From: Ornithomonoglobus_A sp045649025
GTDB lineage: Bacteria > Bacillota > Clostridia > UBA1381
Direction of reading: 5' to 3'
Assembly: GCA_045649025.1 (NCBI GenBank)
Contig: JAZRPB010000036.1
Location: 1-64,000, forward strand
Length of the DNA: 64,000 nucleotides
Shown: in pieces, positions 34,168 through 42,547 of the stretch
How positions within the stretch are numbered: the first letter of the stretch is position 1
How the letters are laid out: the number at the start of each line of letters is the position of its first letter
Program-made: the position numbers and the translations under genes
The notes under the pieces: generated by a model
Seen by the model: the letters and a program-made list of their open reading frames with translations, nothing else
Database searches by the model: none
What the model was told of the DNA's origin: nothing

Positions 34168-34201
34168 AAAGACTATCTGTTTTTTATTACAGATAGTCTT
34201 T
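34168..34201. terminator. Hairpin, likely terminator
   Basis: AAAGACTATCTGT and ACAGATAGTCTTT pair perfectly over 13 bp. It lies between rpsI and the Toprim-type remnant and could act in either direction. Confidence 0.65.
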
Positions 34202-34301
34202 AATATTCCTGTATGGTTTCTTTCCTCTCTTTTTCTTTTCCTGTTATTTATTTTGATTTAGGTGAGAGAGTGTGGCATTTCTGCCACATTATATTTTATA
34301 A

Positions 34302-34614
34302 TTACTTGTTTTCTTGTATTCCTACAAACTGTTTTATATCAACATCAATGTAATTTGAAAACTTTAAGCACTCATTCCAATCTTTTATTAAATGTCCATT
34401 GATGTATTTTATCAAGCCTCGAATGACACCTCTTAAATCACAAGTGCTTTTTATCATTTGCTTTTTTATTTGGTCTGTTGATTGCTTTCCTTTAAAATCA
34501 TTATCAAGACAACAATAAATATTGTTTATACTTGAATAGTTATTTAGCGCTTTATAAATATAGTTTTGGTTGTTCACCTTATTTAATGATATGCAACAAT
34601 ATTCTTAATCAATT
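34302..34614 (-). pseudogene. C-terminal remnant of a Toprim/DUF3991-type mobile-element primase-like gene
   Basis: The fragment reads YCCISLNKVNNQNYIYKAL, then INNIYCCLDNDFKGKQST and, near its end, LIKDWNECLKF. The S-L-x-K-V, L-D-N-D-x-x-G and K-D-W-N-E pattern is that of the Toprim half of DUF3991-type proteins, common on integrative and conjugative elements. A GTG at 34577 could start a 91-residue product, but the family-like frame continues upstream to a stop at 34615-34617 and has no good ribosome binding site. The N-terminal half is missing. I read it as debris from a mobile element at the rpsI locus. Confidence 0.6.
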
Positions 34615-34834
34615 TTAATTTTACTTTGCCAAACAATGTAAACGAATGAAAACAAGTCTAAACAACTTTTAAATATAAATAATGCTTTTGGTGTTTTTGG
34701 GGTTATAGAAAAAACATTTTCAGCCTCTTAGAAGCCAAAAATGCTCTTAATGTTTCTTTAAAAATAGTAAATGTTTAATTATCAAGTATGCTTACTAATG
34801 ATTATAACTTATTTGGCATGATACTCATTGTATG

Positions 34835-34863
34835 TAGACTTATTGTAATAACGAGAGTATAAT
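34835..34863 (+). promoter_or_regulatory. Promoter and possible operator of the controller gene
   Basis: TAGACT (34835-34840) and TATAAT (34858-34863) have a 17-base spacer. The spacer holds TTATTGTAATAA, a near-palindrome that could bind the controller protein. The rest of the 34615-34880 gap is AT-rich, and I see no gene in it. Confidence 0.45.
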
Positions 34864-34880
34864 AATATAGAGGTGATAGC

Positions 34881-35093
34881 ATGGATATTATAAAAGTATT
34901 TGGAAATAACGTCAAGTACTACCGAACCCAATTAGGCTTATCTCAAGAGGCTTTTGCTGAAAAGTGTGGACTTCACAGAACATACATAAGTGCAATTGAG
35001 TGCTATAGGAGAAGTATTGCCCTTGAAAACATACAACGTATTGCTGATGCATTAGAGATTGAAACATACAAGTTATTTATGGAAGGTGAGTGA
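34881..35093 (+). CDS. Xre-family regulator, likely restriction-modification controller (C) protein
   Basis: This 70-residue protein is a single helix-turn-helix domain: FGNNVKYYRTQLGLSQEAFAEKCGLHRTYISAIE, then IALENIQRIADALEIETYKLF. Size and position match C proteins, which delay endonuclease expression until DNA is methylated. It lies six bases before the restriction gene with the same orientation. AGAGGTGATAGC precedes the start. An alternative is an unrelated small Xre repressor. Confidence 0.82.
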   Translation: MDIIKVFGNNVKYYRTQLGLSQEAFAEKCGLHRTYISAIECYRRSIALENIQRIADALEIETYKLFMEGE

Positions 35094-35099
35094 ATTTAA

Positions 35100-36077
35100 A
35101 TGAATAAGAAATACACTTTAGGAACAGTAGAAGCTTCAGAACAATTAATAAAGGATCTATACATTAATCTACGCAATGAAGTAAATGCTTGGTCAAAAAT
35201 TACAATGCAAACACCGCAAGCAAGAATGGGTTATATAGGTCAACATCTTGTTAGTGTAGTTACAGGTTATCCTGGTGGAAAATCCGGGGCAAGAGGTTAT
35301 GATCTAGTCATAGATGAACACAGATATGGGGAAATAAAAACATGCTATAGAGTTGATCAACTAGGATCGTGCATTGATTGTGGTGCAGTGGTTTCAAGTC
35401 TAGAAGCACAATGCTCTGTATGCAAATCAACAAACCTTTTAAGAAAAGATGACTCTAAGTGGTTGATATCTATCAGACATGACGACGAATTTTCAAAAAT
35501 ATTAGATCCATATAGGTATTATTTTGTCTTATTTGAATTTGAAGAACTAAATAATGCTACAAACAATACTATTGTCGCATCAATATGGGAGGTAAATCCT
35601 CAAGAGAAGGGTTTTGCTTTTTGTATGATAGATTATTACCTAAATATTCGTTCAAAGTCTGATTCTAAAGCTCCATTTAACATGTGGCCACATCAGCTGA
35701 AGTTTAGCTTAACTAATCCAAAGTTAATATATAGATCTTATATTAAAGAAAATGGAAAAATAGAAACTACTATCTTCCCAAGTCTAAATAACCAAGTTAT
35801 AACTGAACTATTGACTTTAAATACATATTCATCCACTCAAACAATAACATCCAAAGTGGCAAAGAATGTTTTGCTAAGATTAAATCCAAAAGCAAAGACT
35901 TCTAAGAAAAACAAGACTGATTTATTGTTAGAAATCGAGTATTTACGTCAAAGTAACAATATCTCTAATTTAGAGTTATGTAATTTGTTTGCAGAAGAAA
36001 TATATTTACCAAGGATTACACCTTATAAATCAAAACTACCAAAACACTTAAAGGAAAACTTTGCAGAATTACAATAA
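35100..36077 (+). CDS. Type II restriction endonuclease, possibly MamI-like
   Basis: This 325-residue protein has a PD-(D/E)xK-like core: YDLVIDEHRYGEIKTC gives Asp68 and Glu78-x-Lys80. A zinc-finger-like insert follows, Cys91-Cys94 and Cys105-Cys108. The early TPQARMGYIGQHLVSVVTG segment and DSKWLISIRHD after the finger recall the MamI endonuclease family; I am moderately sure of that and cannot assign the cut site. The start overlaps AGGTGAGTG after the controller gene. A convergent DNA methyltransferase follows behind a shared terminator, completing a restriction-modification set. The gene is visibly AT-richer than the flanking housekeeping genes. Confidence 0.75.
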   Translation: MNKKYTLGTVEASEQLIKDLYINLRNEVNAWSKITMQTPQARMGYIGQHLVSVVTGYPGGKSGARGYDLVIDEHRYGEIKTCYRVDQLGSCIDCGAVVSSLEAQCSVCKSTNLLRKDDSKWLISIRHDDEFSKILDPYRYYFVLFEFEELNNATNNTIVASIWEVNPQEKGFAFCMIDYYLNIRSKSDSKAPFNMWPHQLKFSLTNPKLIYRSYIKENGKIETTIFPSLNNQVITELLTLNTYSSTQTITSKVAKNVLLRLNPKAKTSKKNKTDLLLEIEYLRQSNNISNLELCNLFAEEIYLPRITPYKSKLPKHLKENFAELQ

Positions 36078-36083
36078 GTAATA

Positions 36084-36118
36084 CCCCCATTAAGTTATGT
36101 CTTAATGGGGTTTATTGT
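36084..36118. terminator. Bidirectional terminator in restriction-modification locus
   Basis: CCCCATTAAG and CTTAATGGGG pair across TTATGT, followed by TTTATTG. It lies between the convergent endonuclease and methyltransferase genes. Confidence 0.85.
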
Positions 36119-37021
36119 TTATAAATCTAATTGTATTTGTTCAAACTTTAAACGTTCTAACGATTTTTCATAGTATTCTTCATTTAGTTCAAATCCAATA
36201 TATTGTCGATTATTGTTCCTGCACGCCATAGCTGTTGTCCCACTTCCCATAAAAGGATCTAAAACGATATCATCTTTATTACTGCTTGCCAATACAAGTC
36301 TAGTAATCAAGTCGAGTGGTTTTTGTGTGGGATGAAAGCGTCCTTTCTCGCTATAAAATTTAATATCGTCCCAAACATCAGTAAAGCCAAGTTGAGCATT
36401 GAACGTTTGACTTATTTTAGAGTATGGAATATCAAAATCAAGTATACTCTGCAATTTCTCCCATATATCTTCAGTAGGGAGCTGCTTACATACGTTTTTT
36501 CCGGTATAAATACTCCACATCCCGCCACCATTTGATTTAACTCCTAATTGTTCATTTATATATTTTGAAGTATATCCTAATTTTCTTTGTCTTGACTTTA
36601 GAAACTCTTTCACATAAGGCTTAGAGTCCTTATACAAAAAAAGTATGCTTTCTGTAACATTAGGAAACATTTTATAATTCTTGGTAGCTCTACCTGATAC
36701 TGCTTGCATACCTTTGTTCAAAATAATCTGTTGTCTTAATTCAAACCCACATTCTTCAAGAATGGGGAGTAATCTGCTAAGCATTCTAAAATATCCAAAA
36801 AGATAAAAACTACCACCCTTACGCAAGACTCTAGATGCTTCAGATATCCACGATTTACACCATTCAATATAGTCGTCTTCAGTTCTCCATAAATAATCCC
36901 ATTTTTCTCCTATAACCTTAAAATATGGTGGGTCTGCAATAATCAAATCAATTGATTCATCTTGGAGTTTACTTTTTAATCCTTCTATGCAATCTTCACA
37001 ATACAATCTATTAGTTTCCAA
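36119..37021 (-). CDS. DNA adenine/cytosine-N4 methyltransferase of the restriction-modification system
   Basis: This 300-residue enzyme has the catalytic DPPY motif first (residues 30-33, IIADPPYF) and the SAM-binding motif last (DPFMGSGTT, ~255-263, preceded by FHPTQKPLDL). That order defines the beta group of N6-adenine or N4-cytosine methyltransferases. The middle ~100 residues should hold the target-recognition domain. The start is TTG 37021 with GGAGG eight bases upstream. It should protect host sites against the convergent endonuclease at 35100. Confidence 0.9.
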   Translation of the reverse strand: METNRLYCEDCIEGLKSKLQDESIDLIIADPPYFKVIGEKWDYLWRTEDDYIEWCKSWISEASRVLRKGGSFYLFGYFRMLSRLLPILEECGFELRQQIILNKGMQAVSGRATKNYKMFPNVTESILFLYKDSKPYVKEFLKSRQRKLGYTSKYINEQLGVKSNGGGMWSIYTGKNVCKQLPTEDIWEKLQSILDFDIPYSKISQTFNAQLGFTDVWDDIKFYSEKGRFHPTQKPLDLITRLVLASSNKDDIVLDPFMGSGTTAMACRNNNRQYIGFELNEEYYEKSLERLKFEQIQLDL

Positions 37022-37099
37022 TGTTAAACCTCCATTAATGATTTGTTATAACATATTATGAGCATGTATAAATGTAAGCTCGTTTTTTTGAAATACAAA

Positions 37100-37705
37100 C
37101 TATAACTCACTTGTTTTAAATGCAGTGTAGCCTTCGTAGTGGTAGCTATTGTCGATGCCTTTCATATAAAGCTCACGATTATTAATTTTATCCGTCAATG
37201 CATCTTTCAGAATATGTTTTATCTCAATGTCTTTGATTGGACTTCTTTCCATAGCCAAAAGGTAATCGTCTTTATTCACTTTGCTCCAGTCAATCACCAT
37301 ACCAAGCTCTTTTTTTAAGATTAAATCAAGCCAGATACGTGTCGCCCTGCCGTTACCTTCTCTGAACGGGTGACAAATGTTCATCTCCACGTATTTTTCA
37401 ACGATTTCTTCAACGTTTGACTGTGGCATATTGCTAACGTGTTCCAAAGCACTGTCCAAGTACATTACAGGTGCAAAACGAAAGCCACCTTTTGCAATGT
37501 TCACATCTCTTACTACGCCTGCAAAATCATATATTTCTTCAAATAAGTACTTATGAATAAATGCAAGGGAAGAAAACTTGCCAGCCTCAAGTCCGTCAAG
37601 TAAACCTTTATCATAAAGCTCAATTGCTTTTTTCTTACTGATGCGTTCTTCCTCACGAGCAAGTTTGGCAGAATCTGTTATATTAAGTTTGTTTTCTAAA
37701 GCCAT
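37100..37705 (-). CDS. Fic-domain protein, class III with C-terminal inhibitory motif
   Basis: Fic proteins transfer AMP or other phosphate groups to proteins. The active-site motif HPFREGNGR is complete at residues 112-120, so it should be catalytic. The C-terminal end has S187-Y-H-Y-E191-G192, which fits the inhibitory (S/T)xxxE(G/N) motif of class III Fic proteins, where a C-terminal helix blocks the active site in the same chain. That explains the lack of a separate antitoxin gene. It is 201 residues. CGGAGG precedes the start. Immediately upstream is the tail of a broken Xre regulator. Confidence 0.9.
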   Translation of the reverse strand: MALENKLNITDSAKLAREEERISKKKAIELYDKGLLDGLEAGKFSSLAFIHKYLFEEIYDFAGVVRDVNIAKGGFRFAPVMYLDSALEHVSNMPQSNVEEIVEKYVEMNICHPFREGNGRATRIWLDLILKKELGMVIDWSKVNKDDYLLAMERSPIKDIEIKHILKDALTDKINNRELYMKGIDNSYHYEGYTAFKTSEL

Positions 37706-37718
37706 AAAACGACCTCCG

Positions 37719-37811
37719 TTATTTATTATCCGTGTTGACTATTTCCATTATGTCAGAAATATCACACTTCAATGCGGTACGGATTTTCAAAAGTATGTCG
37801 GTGTTTGCATT
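37719..37811 (-). pseudogene. C-terminal remnant of an Xre/Cro-type regulator
   Basis: The minus strand from 37811 reads ANTDILLKIRTALKCDISDI then MEIVNTDNK and stops at 37719. That is the typical last ~29 residues of a Cro/C1-type regulator (third helix, L-x-C-D-I-S-D-I-M-E). There is no start and no helix-turn-helix. Its left half is lost exactly at the stop codon of ctpA, so this marks the right edge of the accessory island. Confidence 0.8.
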
Positions 37812-39272
37812 TTAATTTTCGCTATATAAATCGTTTACATTACCGCCAAAGTGCTCGTATGCAGTATGAAGCTGAACATCAACCTCTTTTTCAAGAGAGC
37901 CGAAGGTTTTATCGAGCTTAACCTGTGTTGGTATATCAAGTATACCCGATGCAGAAAGTCCTGCAGAGGATTGATATTTTTTAATGGCGTCTAATAGTGA
38001 GGCGTCAAACAGTGTGCTTGCGGTGTTACCTGTGTAGTAACCAAGCATTGAAAGCCGTTCCTTTGCCGCCTTCACGGGCTCGCCTTTTTGTCCCACACAC
38101 CATTTATCGGTAAAAGTAAACTTTGTGTAAGAGCCCACATCTATTGCCTCTTTATCATTTTCAATATACACGTCGGGCTCAATTCCCACCTGATTTATCT
38201 CATTGCCAAGTCTTGTTAAATACTTACCTGTTGTAACCTTTATAACAGAGCCGTTATTTAAAGAAAATGTGCCCTGTATAACACCCTTACCATAGGTGGT
38301 TGTACCATAAATCTCTGCCGCACCGCTTTCCTTCATTGCACTTGCAAAGATTTCAGCAGATGAAGCGGTGTTGCCATTAACAAGTAAAATTGTATCGTAG
38401 TAGGTGCGTTCAAGGTCGGAATAATAGCTTCTGTTACCCGATTCAACTCTGTATCGCACATCAATTATTTTTCCTTTTGGAACAAGCATTTTTGAAATAT
38501 CAATAGCCGATGAAAGCAATCCACCAACATTGTTTCTTAAGTCTATTATAAGCTTTTTAACGCCTGCGGTCTGGAACTCGTCAAGAAGATTACGCACCTC
38601 TTTGGCAGTGTCGGTACCAAAGGATAATATTTTCATATATCCTATATTACCCTTTAATATTCCGCCTGTGACAGTTGAAAGATTAATAGCACAGCGTGTT
38701 CCCATAAGCTCCACGAGTTGACCGTTTCTTTCCACTGTTATTGCCACGGTGGTGTCAAGCTCACCCATAACAAAGCTTTTTACTTCGTCTATGCTCTTGC
38801 CGTTCATATTAGTGCCATCTACTTCATAGATTTTATCGCCTTCAAGAAATCCTGCATCCTGTGCTTTGTTGCCTTCAACAAAGCCTGTTATATACACACC
38901 GTCATCACGTTGCTCTAAAACAACGCCAAGACCATACATAACTCCGTCTATGTTGGCGATGTATTTCTGGTATTCCTGTGCAGTCATAAAGGAGCAGTAT
39001 GGGTCGATGCTTTCAAGTGTTTTCTTCAAAAGCTCAATCATTATGTCTTCATCATTTAGCAGATTGGAAATACCCATTTCCATTATATCGTCTTTTGTGA
39101 GAGTGTCGTCTATGTATATGCTTGAAACATAGTCGGAAATATTATCCCAAATAATATATCCGTCGCTGTACTGTGTATCCTTATATGTTAGCTTTTCGGC
39201 AAATACGCCTACCGATGATATAAGCACACAGGTTGCCAATATTGCAGATGTAATTTTTTTAATAAGCTTCAT
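37812..39272 (-). CDS. ctpA: C-terminal processing peptidase (S41) with PDZ and peptidoglycan-binding domains
   Basis: This exported serine protease has 486 residues. The start is the ATG at 39272; an upstream ATG at 39284 contains the GGAGG ribosome binding site. The signal peptide is MKLIKKITSAILATCVLISS and cleaves near VFA. A PDZ domain spans ~110-190, and the S41 core has the catalytic dyad Ser305 (NTASSAEIF) and Lys329 (TYGKGVIQ). The C-terminal ~65 residues (KERLSMLGYYTG to IPTQVKLDKTF) are a PG_binding_1 domain that should hold it to the wall. Its stop codon borders the accessory island, so its natural 3' neighbour may have been lost. Confidence 0.93.
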   Translation of the reverse strand: MKLIKKITSAILATCVLISSVGVFAEKLTYKDTQYSDGYIIWDNISDYVSSIYIDDTLTKDDIMEMGISNLLNDEDIMIELLKKTLESIDPYCSFMTAQEYQKYIANIDGVMYGLGVVLEQRDDGVYITGFVEGNKAQDAGFLEGDKIYEVDGTNMNGKSIDEVKSFVMGELDTTVAITVERNGQLVELMGTRCAINLSTVTGGILKGNIGYMKILSFGTDTAKEVRNLLDEFQTAGVKKLIIDLRNNVGGLLSSAIDISKMLVPKGKIIDVRYRVESGNRSYYSDLERTYYDTILLVNGNTASSAEIFASAMKESGAAEIYGTTTYGKGVIQGTFSLNNGSVIKVTTGKYLTRLGNEINQVGIEPDVYIENDKEAIDVGSYTKFTFTDKWCVGQKGEPVKAAKERLSMLGYYTGNTASTLFDASLLDAIKKYQSSAGLSASGILDIPTQVKLDKTFGSLEKEVDVQLHTAYEHFGGNVNDLYSEN

Positions 39273-39283
39273 TTTTTCCTCCA

Positions 39284-39709
39284 TTATTTAAGAGGAGTTA
39301 TTTGTATAACCATATCGTTATACATTTTCGCTCCCTGCATAGTTAAGGTATATACCAAACGCAGCTTTCCACCATTATGATCTAGTGCGTGCACAATTTT
39401 TGTTGTGTCTATTACCGTATCTATGCATCCATACCTAGTGTTATATTTCAGGTTTGTTTTTTTTTCTTTGTCAAAAACCATTATAGAAGAAACTGCACCG
39501 CTTCTTTTTACTGTTACGCAATCCTTTTGTATGGTAACAATAACAGATGTTTCTTCGCCGTCATTTTTAACCTTATAAATAATATATTCCTTATCATTTT
39601 TAATATAAAAGCTGCCAACAGCACTTTCGCATATGTCGTCGGTTGTGTTATCAATCGTTTGATGATTTATGACTTCTATATTAAACAAATCAGTATTTTT
39701 CAATGTCAA
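39284..39709 (-). CDS. DUF1934 (YwiB-like) family protein
   Basis: This 141-residue protein fits DUF1934, a calycin-like beta-barrel family of unknown function (YwiB in Bacillus). Typical segments are ESAVGSFYIKNDKEYIIYK, VKRSGAVSSIMVFDKEKKT, then YNTRYGCID and GGKLRLVYTLTMQG. The start is uncertain: TTG 39709 overlaps murI by 20 bases, and TTG 39703 is two codons later. The stop overlaps the region before ctpA. It belongs to the ddl-murI-DUF1934-ctpA operon. Confidence 0.8.
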   Translation of the reverse strand: MTLKNTDLFNIEVINHQTIDNTTDDICESAVGSFYIKNDKEYIIYKVKNDGEETSVIVTIQKDCVTVKRSGAVSSIMVFDKEKKTNLKYNTRYGCIDTVIDTTKIVHALDHNGGKLRLVYTLTMQGAKMYNDMVIQITPLK

Positions 39710-40499
39710 TCTTTGTTACCTGCCCATCAATTTTGGTTTCTAAAAATGTGGAAGCAATATCCTCAAAGCCAGACGGATTATCGCTCACAAAATATCTGTA
39801 CTGCTCGGTGTCCTTTGATAAATCGTGCTGCATATCCTCGGTAATAATTGCCTGAAGATGCTTTGCGGCCTCTGCACCAGGGTCTATAAGAGTTACGTCC
39901 TTACCCATATACTCGCCTATAACCTTTTTAAGCAGGGGATAATGAGTACAACCTAAAATAAGGGTATCAACATCAGCTTTTTTAATTTCTTCAAGATATT
40001 CTTCTACCACAAGCTCCGTTACCTTTGTATCAAAATGTCCGTTTTCAACAAGCGGAACAAAAAGGGGACACGCTCTTGCAAAGGTCTGTATTGAGTTGTC
40101 GCTTTCCTTTATAAGACGCTCGTAGGAGCCGCTGTTAATTGTTCCCTGTGTGCCTATTACACCTATTTTTTTATTCTTGGTTGCACCAACTGCAGCCTTA
40201 ACTGCCGCATCAACAACACCAATAATGGGAACGTCAAACTCGGATTTGATGTGGGGAAGAGAGGCAGAGCTTGCAGTTCCGCAGGCAATCACAATCATTT
40301 TAACATCAAAGCTTTGCAGAAATCTTATATCGTTTCTTGTGTATTTTAAAATAGTTTCACGGCTTCGTGTTCCGTAGGGAACTCTTCCTGTGTCGCCAAA
40401 ATATATTATATTTTCGTTGGGTAAAAGCTTCATAATCTGCTTTACTGCAGTTAGTCCGCCAACACCCGAATCAAAAACGCCAATACTTCTGTTATTCAT
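39690..40499 (-). CDS. murI: Glutamate racemase
   Basis: MurI makes D-glutamate for peptidoglycan. The 269 residues show the catalytic FDSGVGG, the first catalytic Cys in IACGTASS (usually ACNTAS, here Gly replaces Asn) and the second Cys in LGCTHYP. The GDTGRVPYG substrate loop is present. Its ATG overlaps the ddl stop in a TAATG arrangement, so the two are translationally coupled. It works with ddl in the same cell-wall precursor pathway. Confidence 0.96.
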   Translation of the reverse strand: MNNRSIGVFDSGVGGLTAVKQIMKLLPNENIIYFGDTGRVPYGTRSRETILKYTRNDIRFLQSFDVKMIVIACGTASSASLPHIKSEFDVPIIGVVDAAVKAAVGATKNKKIGVIGTQGTINSGSYERLIKESDNSIQTFARACPLFVPLVENGHFDTKVTELVVEEYLEEIKKADVDTLILGCTHYPLLKKVIGEYMGKDVTLIDPGAEAAKHLQAIITEDMQHDLSKDTEQYRYFVSDNPSGFEDIASTFLETKIDGQVTKIDIEKY

Positions 40500-41560
40500 T
40501 ATTTCACTCTTTCCTCTGCGAGTTCTATTAATTTATCGAGCAGGTCGCAATAGCCAATACCTGCCGCCTCCCATAGCTTGGGATACATACTTATGTTTGT
40601 AAAGCCAGGAAGTGTATTAATTTCATTTAAAACAATTGAGCCATCACTGTGCTTCACAAAAAAGTCCACACGAGATAATCCCTGACCGTCGAGTGCTTTA
40701 AATGCTCTTATAGCATATTCACGAATTGCATCTCTTGTTTGTGCGGGCAGCTTTGCGGGGATTTCAAGCTTTGTTGAATTATCGATATATTTTGCATCGA
40801 AATCATAAAATTCAACCATAGGTATAATTTCGCCAACCTCGCCTGCTTTCACATCTGCATTACCAAGAACAGAACATTCAACCTCTCTGCCGTCGATACA
40901 TTCTTCAACAAGCACCTTTCTGTCGTAAAGAAGGGCATTTTTTATTGCCTCGTACAGCTCTTGTCTATCGTGTGCCTTGCCAACACCAACCGACGAGCCT
41001 GTTCTTGACGGCTTAACAAAATTGGGATAACCAAGCTTTTCTTCAATTTCCGCTACCTTATCATCAATAACATCGGTTGAGCATACTGTTACCCAATCTG
41101 CCTGAGGTATGCCTGCATCGGCAAAAACAAGCTTTGAATATATCTTATCCATAGCATTTGCCGAGGCCAAAACACCCATACCAACATATTTTATATCGGC
41201 AAGCTCAAAAAGACCCTGAATTGTGCCGTCCTCGCCGTATTCTCCGTGAAGAACAGGGAATACAACATCGGGATATATGTAAGAAACAGTGTTGTTGTTT
41301 TCAAATACAATAATAGCCTTATCGGACGTATCGGGAGATATAATAGCTTTCTTTAAGTTTTCGCTATCCTTTTCCCACGAGCCATCGGCTATGTTTTTAT
41401 GGTCGCCGCTATATAATAACCATTTACCGTCCTTTGTTATACCTATAACCGATATATTGTATTTTGTTTTATCAAGATTATTCAAAACGGAGGTTACCGA
41501 AAGTCTTGAAATATCGTGCTCGGGTGAGCGACCTCCGAAAATTACACATAAGTTCTTCAT
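40499..41560 (-). CDS. ddl: D-alanine--D-alanine ligase
   Basis: Ddl joins two D-alanines for the peptidoglycan stem peptide. The 353 residues have FGGRSPEHDIS, PVLHGEYGEDGTIQGL, PSRTGSSVGVGKA and NEINTLPGFTNISMYPKLW. In the omega-loop, EFYDFDAKYID keeps the tyrosine of Ddl enzymes that use D-Ala; D-lactate ligases carry Phe there or His nearby. So the wall should end in D-Ala-D-Ala, and this is not a vancomycin-resistance ligase. It is first in ddl-murI-DUF1934-ctpA. Confidence 0.96.
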   Translation of the reverse strand: MKNLCVIFGGRSPEHDISRLSVTSVLNNLDKTKYNISVIGITKDGKWLLYSGDHKNIADGSWEKDSENLKKAIISPDTSDKAIIVFENNNTVSYIYPDVVFPVLHGEYGEDGTIQGLFELADIKYVGMGVLASANAMDKIYSKLVFADAGIPQADWVTVCSTDVIDDKVAEIEEKLGYPNFVKPSRTGSSVGVGKAHDRQELYEAIKNALLYDRKVLVEECIDGREVECSVLGNADVKAGEVGEIIPMVEFYDFDAKYIDNSTKLEIPAKLPAQTRDAIREYAIRAFKALDGQGLSRVDFFVKHSDGSIVLNEINTLPGFTNISMYPKLWEAAGIGYCDLLDKLIELAEERVK

Positions 41561-41644
41561 AGTCTTGTCTAATCCTTTCTGCTACTATATAATAATATCA
41601 TACTATTTATCAGCTAAAAATTCAACCCTTTTTCAAAAATTTCA

Positions 41645-42547
41645 TTATTTTTTCAAAAAAGTTAATATTTTCTTGAAATAGTCGGGAATATCGGAATCAA
41701 ACTCCATAGCTTCGCCTGTTGATGGATGAATAAACCCTATTGTTTTTGCGTGCAGGAGTTGACCCTCGAGATTAAATTTTTCTTTTTTTATACCATATGT
41801 TTTATCGCCCACTATGCTATGCCCCATAGAAGCCATATGCACTCTTATCTGATGTGTTCTGCCTGTTTCAAGAACACACTCAACAAGTGTATATTGTCCA
41901 AATCTTTCAAGCACCCTAACGTGAGTTATTGCCTCACGGCCTCCGTGAACAATTGCCATTTTCTTTCTGTCCTTGGGATGACGTGCAATGGGCTTATCAA
42001 TGGTTAGTTCGTCCTGGGCAATGTTGCCGTTAACAAGTGCATAGTATTTTCGCAGTGCCTTCCTGTCTTTTAGCTGATCGGCTAAAAATATATGCGAATC
42101 ATTGTTTTTTGCAATAACCAAAAGTCCTGACGTATCCTTATCAATTCTATGCACAATCCCCGGACGCACCACGCCGTTTATTGCCGAAAGGCTATCACCG
42201 CAGTGATACAGCAGAGCATTAACAAGCGTACCGCTCTCATTACCCGCTGCAGGATGAACAACCATTCCCTGCGGCTTGTTTATAACTATGACATCATTGT
42301 CCTCGTACACAATATTAAGCGGTATATTTTCGGGCTTTGCATCTATGCTTTTTGGCTCGGGCAGAGATATTTCAATAACATCGCCAATGTTTAATGCCTG
42401 TTTTTTTTGTGCGGCTTTTCCGTTTATTAAAATATTTCCCTCATCGCACAGCCTTGCAACAAAGCTACGTGAAATATCACTGTTGTCGGCAATGTATTTA
42501 TCAATTCGGGCTTGTTTTTCCTCAACGTTTAAAATAATACTATCCAT
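41645..42547 (-). CDS. Pseudouridine synthase RluD/RluA family
   Basis: This 300-residue enzyme converts uridine to pseudouridine in RNA, most likely 23S rRNA helix 69 if it is RluD. It has an N-terminal S4 RNA-binding domain (ARIDKYIADNSDISRSFVARL) and the catalytic HRIDKDTSGLLVIAKN, where the Asp attacks. GRTHQIRVHMASMGH is also typical. I use ATG 42547, which has AAGGA upstream and overlaps the lspA stop by eight bases; the longer frame start at 42577 lies deeper inside lspA. lspA and rluD are paired in many Firmicutes. Confidence 0.93.
   Translation of the reverse strand: MDSIILNVEEKQARIDKYIADNSDISRSFVARLCDEGNILINGKAAQKKQALNIGDVIEISLPEPKSIDAKPENIPLNIVYEDNDVIVINKPQGMVVHPAAGNESGTLVNALLYHCGDSLSAINGVVRPGIVHRIDKDTSGLLVIAKNNDSHIFLADQLKDRKALRKYYALVNGNIAQDELTIDKPIARHPKDRKKMAIVHGGREAITHVRVLERFGQYTLVECVLETGRTHQIRVHMASMGHSIVGDKTYGIKKEKFNLEGQLLHAKTIGFIHPSTGEAMEFDSDIPDYFKKILTFLKK

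Noticed and set aside
34040..37811. Direct repeat of the rpsI 3' end at the right edge of the island (att site)
   Set aside because: I looked for a second copy of the rpsI end near 37811 and found none, so only the left-side signs of integration are reported.
40499..41560. Vancomycin-resistance type ligase
   Set aside because: The omega-loop keeps the tyrosine of D-Ala-D-Ala ligases and no van genes are nearby.
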